Origin: Candidatus Anoxychlamydiales bacterium
GTDB taxonomy: Bacteria; Chlamydiota; Chlamydiia; Chlamydiales; SM23-39
Direction: 5' to 3'
NCBI GenBank assembly: GCA_011064865.1
Contig: JAAKFX010000009.1
Span: forward strand, 1-23,234
DNA length: 23,234 bases
Every line of letters starts with the position of its first letter. Position 1 is the first letter of the stretch. Both the position numbers and the translations under genes were made by a program. Under the pieces are notes generated by a model. It did no database searches and had not been told where the DNA came from. It worked only from the letters and a program-made list of their open reading frames with translations. Shown here piece after piece: positions 10,201 through 17,311 of the stretch.

Positions 10201-10565
10201 TTTATCAAGTATTTATATAAATCAATATACGGAGAATCTATACAGCTACTATTCATGGATTTGATGTGCTTTAAAATTTTTTGACGTATTATTAAATTCA
10301 ACTCTAAAAAATTTAAAAATCTTTTCTCTTTGGGAGTTTTTAGCTCATTTTGAAAAATATTTATAAAATTACTAATAGAGACAAAATTTATATCAAAAGC
10401 TACTTTTAGCTCTGGATCATCACAAAAATTTTGCATTAAATAATTTTTTGCAAATTGATTTTCTACAAAAACGTAAGATTTAGATATAGAGCTGTTAAAA
10501 AAAAGATTTTCCTTTAGTTGTTCTACTAAAATTTCTAAAAAATTGCTAGAAAACGTTGCTTTCAT
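7278..10565 (-). CDS. recC: RecBCD exonuclease V, RecC subunit
   Basis: Non-catalytic scaffold subunit that splits the duplex and recognises Chi in model RecBCD. It has 1095 residues, matching E. coli RecC (~1122). RecC is poorly conserved and lacks Walker motifs; none is visible here, as expected. The call rests on length, position directly before recB with a 14-bp overlap, and a helicase-like segment around residues 640-672, LHFSSFEMSYLPAKAVFIIG followed by LEEEAFSL. That segment aligns with the RecC pattern V-T-F-S-S-L-x-x-M-R-x-I-P-F-x-x-V-C-L-L-G-M-N-x-x-x-F-P. The C-terminal half would hold the degenerate nuclease-like domain. It is the first gene of the recCBD operon and is divergent from the LplT-like gene. 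Chlamydia also has recC beside ygeD (from memory CT640/CT641). Confidence 0.9.
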   Translation of the reverse strand: MKATFSSNFLEILVEQLKENLFFNSSISKSYVFVENQFAKNYLMQNFCDDPELKVAFDINFVSISNFINIFQNELKTPKEKRFLNFLELNLIIRQKILKHIKSMNSSCIDSPYIDLYKYLIKDEKIDKRVNLLTFELTKLFLQYSIFLTSKKVNETKDKYWQMLLFYEIFYKDGYRVAFRDLHNLDIEKFQNCNFHFFAINYISPLYFDFISRLNNVNHYFLSPSMNFFEDIVSDFERQKLLKVLKNKKTSLKKLENLDEYLKDRNVFLANMERLKRFYLKTMNSYDDYITFDKYLSYDDIEEKSFLQNFQLDILNLENLNSKKTTKNDDSIQIHIANSKLRETQILHSNILKLLQNENINLSDIHIIAPNIDEYAAYIQMVFSDPQNPLYFKISDLKVSNKSFFISGLKKLISFANSRWEKEDIIEIFQNPLFQKRHNFSKEEIKLLFNWIERANISWGLDEEHILRFIKKDDTALIKSLEKGFSRILLAAIFLTNLDLMDLDPIKENANERENSTIALDIPIEEIEISDLNILEKFLKTLNAIYDDIQIIENKKELSLKEWKKFLASFSSNHFEQDFFDNVIARDQIFYEKAAITSFNSFLHDLNNLDFRFDNENFSFDIIYEHFVKHVDRCKTDINPHLINALHFSSFEMSYLPAKAVFIIGLEEEAFSLSVKSSIDSIRLNIPTASDRIRSNFLQALLSSRNFLILSYSSKENSKMDASILLQELLSYLDSSYTILNQKPSKYLVKKHASYPFHKNYFAEKNLDLSNVFYKAAKAYYEEDKLKHDFFDKIEEKQTQNDFEEVIDLQNLRYLCKNPIGFYFKSSLEIYLQEEEVKSDFMLSSLDKYIIKQDFLKHNLDIIFQVFEKKAKMPIGVFNAIAKDKIRGDILKFYENLKTLKVDIQTLKSVRFDLKSSAFEKIDDLNFKMPPIEIETKKGLVKIIGMVNKISNQGILSDFDTKMYNLVRFWPDILAYQKLDDSFVKNIVFTKSAKVKSIKIDRVDECFIKLIDYYQSSKNQISFMIKPFCESILLKDEKKLSKAIETILTPVKHLDAYSKWFFTNFKKPRAIDIIESSKIFLKDVFSPLEEIHENI

Positions 10566-10649
10566 CTTAAGCTATAGAGTATCCTTATCTAATAATTGTA
10601 GTTGGATTTGTTATTATTTAGATATTATTATTATGCTAAAATTTTGTCT

Positions 10650-12314
10650 ATGAGCTTTAATATAAGAAAACACTCTTTCAAATTTTTGAATGCCACTCAG
10701 TTTTTGGGAGCATTAAATGATAATGTTTTTAAGCTAATATTGGTTTATTTCATTATCAATCTGAAAGGGATTTCCGATGCTTCTACAATACTTGCTATTG
10801 CCGGTGCTATTTTCGTTATTCCCTTTTTACTCTTTTCATCAGCGTCAGGAGTTCTAGCTGATAAAATAAGCAAAAGAAATATCTTAATAGCTATGAAATT
10901 TTCTGAAATTATAGTAATGAGCCTTAGTATCTTTGCTGTTCTTTTTAAATCTCCTATGCTTTTTTATATCCTTCTATTTTTTATGGGTATGCAAAGCGCA
11001 GTTTTTGGCCCCTCGAAATATGGTATCATTCCTGAAATTGTCGATCCTAAATATGTATCTAAAGCTAATGGAGCTTTGAACTCTTTTACCTATTTAGCAA
11101 TAATAATAGGAACATTTTTAGCCTCTTTTATAACCGATATCACCGACAAAAATTTTATAATAGCCACTATTTTTTGTGTTATCGTTTCCGTTATTGGACT
11201 TAGCACAAGCTTTGGAATTATTAAAACCCCAGCAAAAAGATCTAAAAAGAAAATAAATCCCCTATTTATTTACGAAATTTATAAAACTTTAGTGATTTGT
11301 TCTAAAAAAAGATATTTGATATCAGCCGTTTTAGGATCAGCATTTTTTCTTTTTATCGGTGGATTCACTCAATTAAATATTATTCCTTACGCTATTGAGT
11401 CTCTTCATTTATCTGACGTCAAAGGTGGATATCTATTTTTAGCAACTGCTGTTGGAATAGCTATCGGATCTTTTGTTGCAGGTAGACTCTCAAAAGATCG
11501 TGTGGAACCTGGACTTGCTTGTCTATCCGGTTTTTTTATGTCTTTAATTTTTATGTTTTTAGGAATTTTCAGCCATAATTTAATAGGTGTTATAATCTTA
11601 CTTATCCTTTTAGGGTTTTTCGGCGGCATATTTTTGGTTCCTTTTGATTCTTTTATACAAATTGCTAGCCCTGATAAAAAAAGAGGTAGAATAATAGCGG
11701 CTTCTAACTTTTTAAGCTTCTGCGGAGTTTTGCTAGCAGCATTTTTTTTATATCTTATTAGCTCTACTTTAAAATTTTCTTCCGCAAATGGTTTTTTGTT
11801 CGTAGGAATTTTAGCACTTTGTTTCAATATCTTTATTACAGGTAGGATGTCTGAGCTTTTTTTCTCTTATTTTTCTAGAAAGATCTTACTGAAATTTTTC
11901 AAAGTAAAGGTAAATAATATTCCCACGCCATCTTCATATATAATTATGTTAGATGGTAGCTGGCTTGAGGTGTTTTTGCTGTTTTCTTTTCTACCAAACC
12001 TCAAAGTATTTTCTTTAGGGAAGGTTCTTAGAAACTTTCCTTTTTTTAGAGGTTTTTTAAACTCTATATATCTGATAAAAAGAAGACCGAGTAAAAAATA
12101 TTCTCTTAAAAGGCTTTTCATAAAAACAAAAAAATATAAAAGAAGAATCAATTTTGTTTGTCTTTTTCTAGGATCGAGATTTCCTAAAAAAGATGTTTAT
12201 AAATTTTTAAAAAGTGCTTATGCAAAGAACTATCCAGAACCTCTATTTTTAAAAATAAAAAAAGAAGGAAGAACTATTCATTATAATTTTGTAAAAGGCG
12301 ATCAAAAAGCGTAG
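10650..12314 (+). CDS. lplT: LplT/YgeD-like MFS lysophospholipid transporter with degenerate acyltransferase domain
   Basis: Major-facilitator protein of the LplT (old name YgeD) type, which in other bacteria flips lysophospholipids across the inner membrane for re-acylation. I use the ATG at 10650 (554 residues) because family similarity begins there: NATQFLGALNDNVFKLIL is the typical LplT start. A TTG at 10602 would add 16 residues. About twelve hydrophobic segments fill residues ~10-405. The last ~150 residues are soluble and align with the PlsC/Aas acyltransferase fold that is fused to LplT in many bacteria. However, the H-x4-D motif reads D435-x4-E440 (LDGSWLE) and the FPEG-R motif reads FLGSR (506-510). 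The enzyme part is therefore probably inactive. The last 13 bp overlap the convergent beta-barrel gene. Transport substrate is inferred. Confidence 0.88.
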   Translation: MSFNIRKHSFKFLNATQFLGALNDNVFKLILVYFIINLKGISDASTILAIAGAIFVIPFLLFSSASGVLADKISKRNILIAMKFSEIIVMSLSIFAVLFKSPMLFYILLFFMGMQSAVFGPSKYGIIPEIVDPKYVSKANGALNSFTYLAIIIGTFLASFITDITDKNFIIATIFCVIVSVIGLSTSFGIIKTPAKRSKKKINPLFIYEIYKTLVICSKKRYLISAVLGSAFFLFIGGFTQLNIIPYAIESLHLSDVKGGYLFLATAVGIAIGSFVAGRLSKDRVEPGLACLSGFFMSLIFMFLGIFSHNLIGVIILLILLGFFGGIFLVPFDSFIQIASPDKKRGRIIAASNFLSFCGVLLAAFFLYLISSTLKFSSANGFLFVGILALCFNIFITGRMSELFFSYFSRKILLKFFKVKVNNIPTPSSYIIMLDGSWLEVFLLFSFLPNLKVFSLGKVLRNFPFFRGFLNSIYLIKRRPSKKYSLKRLFIKTKKYKRRINFVCLFLGSRFPKKDVYKFLKSAYAKNYPEPLFLKIKKEGRTIHYNFVKGDQKA

Positions 12315-13528
12315 ATAAATTCCATCTCATATCTTTTATAATCAATAGAAGAACCAAAAGATTTTGTCTGATTATTCGAAATCTCAAAACTTTGCAAAAG
12401 AGTTAAATTCCCAGTTATTGCATATAAAAGATCGAAAGAAAATCCTTTATAATTTGCAAAGCCAACAGCATTAGCTCTTGTAGTGGCAACTCCTGTTCCA
12501 TTAACGTTTGTAGTATATAGGCCAATAGAAGCTGAATTCCCATTAGAAATACCACCTACATCAAAATCAGAAATAGCTTGCGGCATTACATATTGAAAGT
12601 TCACATCTAAAGCCCAATCATTGGCTTGTAATATCCTTCCATAAGACATGCCTACATAAAATGCGAATCTATACTTTTTAGACAAAACTATATCTGAAAA
12701 AGTTAAATCTTTTGCTAAATGGTTCATAAGGCCCGCCAAATAAAACTTTGTATATTTATTCCATTTAGTAAAAAGACCTTGATAGCCAAGTATAAGTTGA
12801 GAATTAGCAAAATTGAATCTTCTGTTTCTAACAGGATCTGAAAAATGTTTTTTCCAATTTATTATTGAATATTTAATAAAAAACCCTGTATTGGCAATGT
12901 CTAGCATCCCCATTTCAGCAACCTCTCCAACATGATTGTGTAGATCGCTTATCAAAAAAACACCTAAATTGAAATAGTAACTTCCGATAGATTCAAAGGC
13001 TTTATTAAACCTTAGAAGAGCTCCATCGAAAAGTGATGAAAACTCAATTTTTGAATCAAAAACATCACTTAAATTTCTTCTACCAAGCTCCCCATCAAAA
13101 TTAAAAGTCTCTCCATCGATCATTCTCCCACCAAAATAAGCTTTCTCTAAAGCAAGCTTATTTGTAGTTCCGCTGTCTACTCCCATATCATTATCAAACT
13201 CTATTCTTATTGCAGCCCAACTTCTATCGGTTCTATAATCTAACATTACATTAACTTCGACATCAAAAGCATTCTCTGGATTGTTTGTAGCTCCAGAAGT
13301 TCCTCTTTGATTTATACCATCTTTTTTTTCATTAATCCCTTTATATTCTATTCTTACCTCTCCACTGAGAGAGAGATCGCCACCTAACTCTTTTACTGAA
13401 ATCATCCTCTTTTCTCTAACCCATTTTCTAAGTGCATCCATATCAGGATCTTGATGTTTGCCTTCAAATGGATCTTGAGCAAAAAGATTAGATACAAAAA
13501 AAATACTAAGTAATAAAAATCGTTTCAT
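12302..13528 (-). CDS. Outer-membrane beta-barrel protein (putative porin, chlamydial type)
   Basis: Secreted protein of 408 residues. The N-terminus MKRFLLLSIFFVSNLFAQDP is a classic signal peptide with likely cleavage after A17. The rest alternates polar and hydrophobic residues as in amphipathic strands, and the last residues YEMEFIYAF end in an aromatic residue, the usual barrel-assembly signal. The mature start has a short helical or coiled segment (MDALRKWVREKRMISVKEL, about 30-48) before LGGDLSLSGEVRIEYKG. That arrangement reminds me of predicted chlamydial barrels of the CT372 type, a guess from memory. It lies downstream of two MOMP-like genes on the same strand, separated by 70 bp. 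No good Shine-Dalgarno is near the ATG; an AAGGAT lies 23 bp upstream. Substrate unknown. Confidence 0.82.
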   Translation of the reverse strand: MKRFLLLSIFFVSNLFAQDPFEGKHQDPDMDALRKWVREKRMISVKELGGDLSLSGEVRIEYKGINEKKDGINQRGTSGATNNPENAFDVEVNVMLDYRTDRSWAAIRIEFDNDMGVDSGTTNKLALEKAYFGGRMIDGETFNFDGELGRRNLSDVFDSKIEFSSLFDGALLRFNKAFESIGSYYFNLGVFLISDLHNHVGEVAEMGMLDIANTGFFIKYSIINWKKHFSDPVRNRRFNFANSQLILGYQGLFTKWNKYTKFYLAGLMNHLAKDLTFSDIVLSKKYRFAFYVGMSYGRILQANDWALDVNFQYVMPQAISDFDVGGISNGNSASIGLYTTNVNGTGVATTRANAVGFANYKGFSFDLLYAITGNLTLLQSFEISNNQTKSFGSSIDYKRYEMEFIYAF

Positions 13529-13598
13529 TTATCTTTTAAAAATATATTTACATCCTTTGGATCTACAATACACACTTTTAGTTTTTTTTTTCAAAACT

Positions 13599-14363
13599 TT
13601 AAAAACGAACATCTAAAGATAGAGCTGTAGATCTTTCATTAACAAGTCTAACTTCTCCTATAACTGATACAAAAGAGCCAAGAGAGGCAGCTACCCCTAA
13701 ATATACTCCTGCTTGTTTTTGAAAATTTAAATTCAATTGAGTTGGTAGAAATGGTAGTTTTTTCATTCTAATTTGAGTATCTTTATATACCACACCAATA
13801 TATGGGCGCAAAATTGTAATTTTTTGAGCAAGACCAACTGCTATCTGCCACTCTTTTAAAGAGATTTTGCTATCATTTTGAATAGGTCTATCATTCAATG
13901 TAAGAAAGCTAGAAGATGCAGAAAATATACTATATTGAACATCGGCCCCTAGGGTAAAATTTAAAATCTCAAAAAAAACTAGCCGAGCTCCTGCCCTATA
14001 TAAAATATCTGTAGCGCTTTTCAAAATATATAGATTTGAGTTTTGCCTAAACTCTGGTTCTAATTTATAAGATCCAATCTGTGTATATAAATCTAATCTC
14101 TCTTTAATATTTAATACAAATGATCCAAAATTCCCTTCTGCTTTAACTTTTCTTAAATGAAAATTTTGTTCTTTTGCACTATCATCAAATTTCATCACTA
14201 AATCGGATGCCTTATAAGCAGTGTAGCTAAGGCGATAATTAACCCATTTTGTATCAGGTATAAAAAAACCCTCTTCTATAATAGCTGGATAAGAAGGAGG
14301 TCCCACTTGAGAAGAAAAAACCCATATTGGAAAAAATAAAAAAACAAATATTTTTTTTTTCAT
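13599..14363 (-). CDS. Short MOMP-like outer membrane protein, copy 2
   Basis: A 254-residue predicted beta-barrel, paralogous to the gene just upstream (14422-15207). The signal peptide (MKKKIFVFLFFPIWVFSS) is probably cleaved near residue 18. The mature start QVGPPSYPAIIEEGFF and the following W-x-x-Y-R-L-S-Y correspond to the chlamydial MOMP start P-V-G-N-P-x-x-P-x-L-x-x-x-G and its W-x-x-x-R-x-G-Y. Shared internal segments with the paralogue are LKEWQIAVGLAQ and RPYIGVVYKD, and the C-terminus ends LDVRF with the terminal phenylalanine of barrel proteins. Genus Chlamydia MOMP is ~390 residues, so this is a short version without most of the variable loops. It lies 58 bp after its paralogue. 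Porin function is inferred from family and shape. Confidence 0.8.
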   Translation of the reverse strand: MKKKIFVFLFFPIWVFSSQVGPPSYPAIIEEGFFIPDTKWVNYRLSYTAYKASDLVMKFDDSAKEQNFHLRKVKAEGNFGSFVLNIKERLDLYTQIGSYKLEPEFRQNSNLYILKSATDILYRAGARLVFFEILNFTLGADVQYSIFSASSSFLTLNDRPIQNDSKISLKEWQIAVGLAQKITILRPYIGVVYKDTQIRMKKLPFLPTQLNLNFQKQAGVYLGVAASLGSFVSVIGEVRLVNERSTALSLDVRF

Positions 14364-14421
14364 CTATATAATTTTTTATATTGCGATCCTTAGATCATAA
14401 ATTTTTATGAAAGCAAAAAAA

Positions 14422-15207
14422 CTAAAATTTAAGCTCTCCCATAACTGATATTGCTTCTTCATCAATAAATCTAGCTTCCACAGTTAACATAAAATATTTG
14501 CTATTAGATAAAGAGCTTCCAACATAAACTCCAAAATGATCATCATTTTTCATTTTCATAAAATTTTTGGAATCATCTGCAATTGCAAAGGTAGCATCTA
14601 ATATTTTAGCTCTAGAATTTAAATATTTAACTCCAACATAAGGAATAAAAATATCTATTTGATGAGCTAAGCCTAAATCAACTTGCCAATCTCTAAATTT
14701 TACTTTTGAGCCTCCTGTATCTTGAGGAGCTCCATCTTGAGTTATGAAAGATAGAGATGGCTTTGCTCTAGAATATCTACCACCAGTAGATAGAGCAGTA
14801 TTACCCCACTGAAATAAAATAACATTTCCTCCAACTGCCCAATATAATCTATAATTTGTCTCTAGCTCTATTCTACTCATAGTACCCGCATTATCAAATC
14901 TCCAATCTGAGCGCATTCTAGCGGCACCTAAAACAGCGGAAAAATCGATTCTATTTTGTAGATTTAAAGTAAATGAACCAGAATTGATGTCTTGTTTGAA
15001 ATTATCAATTTTGCCAGAAGAGTCTCTTTTATCAAATCTGGAATCAGAGACAAAATTCCCTTCATATCCCAATCTAAAATTAATCCAACTTGCAGGGGTG
15101 ATAAAAAAACCGTCAGCAATTATTTCAGGATTCAATGGATTGCCAACAGGCGCTGCAAAAATATTAAATGTTGAAATAGTTAAAAAAAGTATTATTATTT
15201 TTTTCAT
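14422..15207 (-). CDS. Short MOMP-like outer membrane protein, copy 1
   Basis: A 261-residue predicted beta-barrel porin. The signal peptide MKKIIILFLTISTFNIFA is followed by APVGNPLNPEIIADGFF, close to the start of mature chlamydial MOMP (L-P-V-G-N-P-A-E-P-S-L-x-x-D-G). ASWINFRLGYEGNFVSD (about 39-55) matches the MOMP block C-D-A-x-S-x-R-x-G-Y-Y-G-D-F-V-F-D in spacing, although MOMP's cysteines are absent. FRDWQVDLGLAHQ and IPYVGVKY are shared with the paralogue at 13599-14363. The last residues are GELKF. The ATG has a GAGG about seven bases upstream. It is first of three tandem envelope genes on this strand and divergent from thrS. Lack of cysteines means it cannot join a disulfide-linked outer membrane complex as MOMP of genus Chlamydia does. 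Confidence 0.83.
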   Translation of the reverse strand: MKKIIILFLTISTFNIFAAPVGNPLNPEIIADGFFITPASWINFRLGYEGNFVSDSRFDKRDSSGKIDNFKQDINSGSFTLNLQNRIDFSAVLGAARMRSDWRFDNAGTMSRIELETNYRLYWAVGGNVILFQWGNTALSTGGRYSRAKPSLSFITQDGAPQDTGGSKVKFRDWQVDLGLAHQIDIFIPYVGVKYLNSRAKILDATFAIADDSKNFMKMKNDDHFGVYVGSSLSNSKYFMLTVEARFIDEEAISVMGELKF

Positions 15208-15324
15208 CTATCAGCCTCAAAACTTTTCAATTTTTTATAAAAAAACTTTCTTAAAATATAATGGCCTTTTTTTTAAAAGAAAACTTAATTTTTCTGTTTT
15301 TCTAAAGCTTTATTTATTGTAAAA

Positions 15325-15330
15325 TATAAT
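15325..15330 (+). promoter_or_regulatory. Candidate -10 box for the thrS operon
   Basis: A perfect TATAAT lies 33 bp before the thrS start. No convincing -35 sits 16-18 bp upstream (CTAAAG at 17 bp). The gene's ribosome binding site AAAGGGGA (15352-15359) follows, five bases from the ATG. The rest of the 156-bp region between the divergent MOMP-like gene and thrS is A/T-rich with no other element I can support. Confidence 0.4.
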
Positions 15331-15363
15331 CATCGATAAGTTTTTTTAAATAAAGGGGATAAA

Positions 15364-17283
15364 ATGTTTGTCTTTGTAAAAGATGAAAAAAATGAAATTG
15401 AGCCTGGCGCTACTGGCTATGATTTGGCTAAACAATTAAATTTGACAACGCCAGATATGGCTATTGCAATGAAAGTAAATGATAAAGAATACGATCTTGC
15501 GAAAAAACTAACTAACAATGACAAAATCATTTTTTTATCTTTTTCAGATGAAGACGGCAAAGATATCTATTGGCACTCTTCTGCACACGTTTTAGCTCAA
15601 GCTGTTGTAAGACTATATCCAAATGCAAAACCAACAATAGGCCCTCCTATTGAAAATGGCTTTTACTATGATTTCGCAGACCTTGAAATTACAGAAGATG
15701 ATTTAAATAAAATCGAAAAAGAAGCTAAAAAAATAATTGCTGAAAATTTAAAACCTATAAGAGTTGAATATAAAGATAAAACAGAAGCTAAAGAAGCCTT
15801 TGAAAAAAATCCTTTTAAAATAGCTTTGATAAATGAATTTGAAAAAGGAGTAATTTCAGCATACAAACAAGGTGAGTTTACAGATCTTTGTAGAGGACCA
15901 CATTTATCTAGTTTTACAAAAATTAAAGCCTTTAAAGTTTTAAAAACTTCTGGCGCCTATTGGAGAGGAGATTCTAAAAATCAAATGCTCACTAGAATCT
16001 ATGGCATATCTTTTCCAGATAAAAAAATGCTGCAAGAATATTTAACATTTTTAGAAGAAGCAAAAAAAAGAGATCATAAAAAAATAGGAAAACAGCTCAA
16101 TCTCTTCGGTTTAAAAGAAGAGGCTCCTGGCATGCCTTTTTTCTACCCAAAAGGTCTTTATATGTGGGATCAGCTTTTAGAATATTTAAGATCTCTTCTC
16201 ACTGAAAAAGAATATGTCGAAATTAAAACTCCAATAATGCTTTCAAAAGAGCTATGGAAAAGATCTGGGCATTGGGATCTCTATCGAGAACATATGTATA
16301 CATCTGAAGTTGAAAAAAAAGAATTTGCTATAAAGCCAATGAACTGTCCTGGCTGTATGCTCTATTATAGAACTAATATGCATAGCTATAGAGATTTGCC
16401 TTTAAAAGTTTCAGAAATAGGCTTAGTTCATAGACACGAAGTTTCCGGAGCATTAAATGGACTTTTTAGAGTTAGAGCTTTTCACCAAGATGATGCGCAT
16501 GTTTTTATGATGCCAAATCAAATAAAAGATCAAATCTTAGAAATTTTATCTTTAACAGAAACTATGTACATGACCCTTGGTCTTTCATATAAATTAGAGC
16601 TCTCAACCAGACCTGAAAAAGAAAAAACTATCGGCTCAGATGAAGAATGGGAAAGAGCAACTAATGGTCTTAAAGATGCTTTAGATGAGTGGGATCATCC
16701 ATATGTTATCAATGAAGGAGATGGCGCTTTTTATGGTCCTAAAATTGATATTCATGTTCAAGATGCTTTAAAAAGATATTGGCAATGTGCAACCATTCAA
16801 TTAGATATGTCTTTACCTGAAAAATTTGATTTAGTTTATATCGACTCAGACGGAGCGCAAAAAAGGCCGATCATGATTCATAGAACTATTTTAGGTTCTG
16901 TAGAAAGATTTATAGGAGTTTTAACAGAGCATTTTACAGGAAATTTTCCACTTTGGTTCTCCCCTTTAGCAGTGAGGCTTATTCCCGTTGCAGATAGACA
17001 CGTTGAATATGCAAATAAAATTAAAGAAGAAATAGAAAAGATAAATATTCCTGTAGATGTAGATGCTTCAAATGAATCAGTTAGTAAAAAAATCAGAAAT
17101 GCTCAGCTATTAAAAATCAATTACATGCTAACTGTTGGCGATAAAGAAATAGAAAATAAAACTATAACTCTACGAACTCGCGACAATACTGTACATGGAG
17201 AAATGGCTCCTTCAAAATTTTTAGAAAAAGTAGCTACCGAAAAAAAAGAAAAATCTTTATTATCTCCATTTATGACGTCTTAG
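15364..17283 (+). CDS. thrS: Threonine--tRNA ligase
   Basis: Class II aminoacyl-tRNA synthetase that charges tRNA-Thr with threonine. It has 639 residues, full length for the bacterial enzyme. Domain order: TGS domain (~1-60); editing domain with HSSAH (H71, H75) and TDLCRGPH (C175, H180); catalytic core with motif 1 around 284-300 and the zinc ligands C328 (in MNCPGC), H379 (QDDAHVF) and H506 (PIMIHRTILGSVERF, motif 3); and a C-terminal anticodon-binding domain from ~530. All editing and zinc residues are present. It is followed after 28 bp by parA and then a pGP6-D-like gene. Chlamydia trachomatis has the same trio (CT581-CT583, from memory). A T-box leader is not visible in the short upstream region. 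Confidence 0.98.
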   Translation: MFVFVKDEKNEIEPGATGYDLAKQLNLTTPDMAIAMKVNDKEYDLAKKLTNNDKIIFLSFSDEDGKDIYWHSSAHVLAQAVVRLYPNAKPTIGPPIENGFYYDFADLEITEDDLNKIEKEAKKIIAENLKPIRVEYKDKTEAKEAFEKNPFKIALINEFEKGVISAYKQGEFTDLCRGPHLSSFTKIKAFKVLKTSGAYWRGDSKNQMLTRIYGISFPDKKMLQEYLTFLEEAKKRDHKKIGKQLNLFGLKEEAPGMPFFYPKGLYMWDQLLEYLRSLLTEKEYVEIKTPIMLSKELWKRSGHWDLYREHMYTSEVEKKEFAIKPMNCPGCMLYYRTNMHSYRDLPLKVSEIGLVHRHEVSGALNGLFRVRAFHQDDAHVFMMPNQIKDQILEILSLTETMYMTLGLSYKLELSTRPEKEKTIGSDEEWERATNGLKDALDEWDHPYVINEGDGAFYGPKIDIHVQDALKRYWQCATIQLDMSLPEKFDLVYIDSDGAQKRPIMIHRTILGSVERFIGVLTEHFTGNFPLWFSPLAVRLIPVADRHVEYANKIKEEIEKINIPVDVDASNESVSKKIRNAQLLKINYMLTVGDKEIENKTITLRTRDNTVHGEMAPSKFLEKVATEKKEKSLLSPFMTS

Positions 17284-17311
17284 TAAAAAAGACGAAAAAT
17301 AGGGGGAGATA

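Noticed and set aside
10602..10649. TTG start giving 16 extra residues on the LplT-like protein
   Set aside because: The added residues (MDLLLFRYYYYAK) do not resemble the family start and no ribosome binding site is present; the ATG at 10650 fits homologues better.
11405..12151. Two minus-strand reading frames (11405-11827, 11867-12151) opposite the LplT-like gene
   Set aside because: Both are antisense to clear coding sequence, and the opposite strand explains their composition.
13541..13568. TTGTAG-N16-TATATT on the minus strand as a standard promoter for the 408-residue barrel gene
   Set aside because: It would place the transcript start only about six bases before the ATG, leaving no room for a leader; kept only as part of the shared AAGGAT/TATA observation.
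14395..14410. Palindrome TCATAAATTTTTATGA upstream of the second MOMP-like gene
   Set aside because: Pure A/T core with almost no loop; such palindromes are expected by chance at this base composition.
14984..15322. Plus-strand frames overlapping the start of the MOMP-like gene and the thrS upstream region
   Set aside because: Antisense to a gene with signal peptide and family match; the extension into A/T-rich intergenic DNA gives low-complexity protein.
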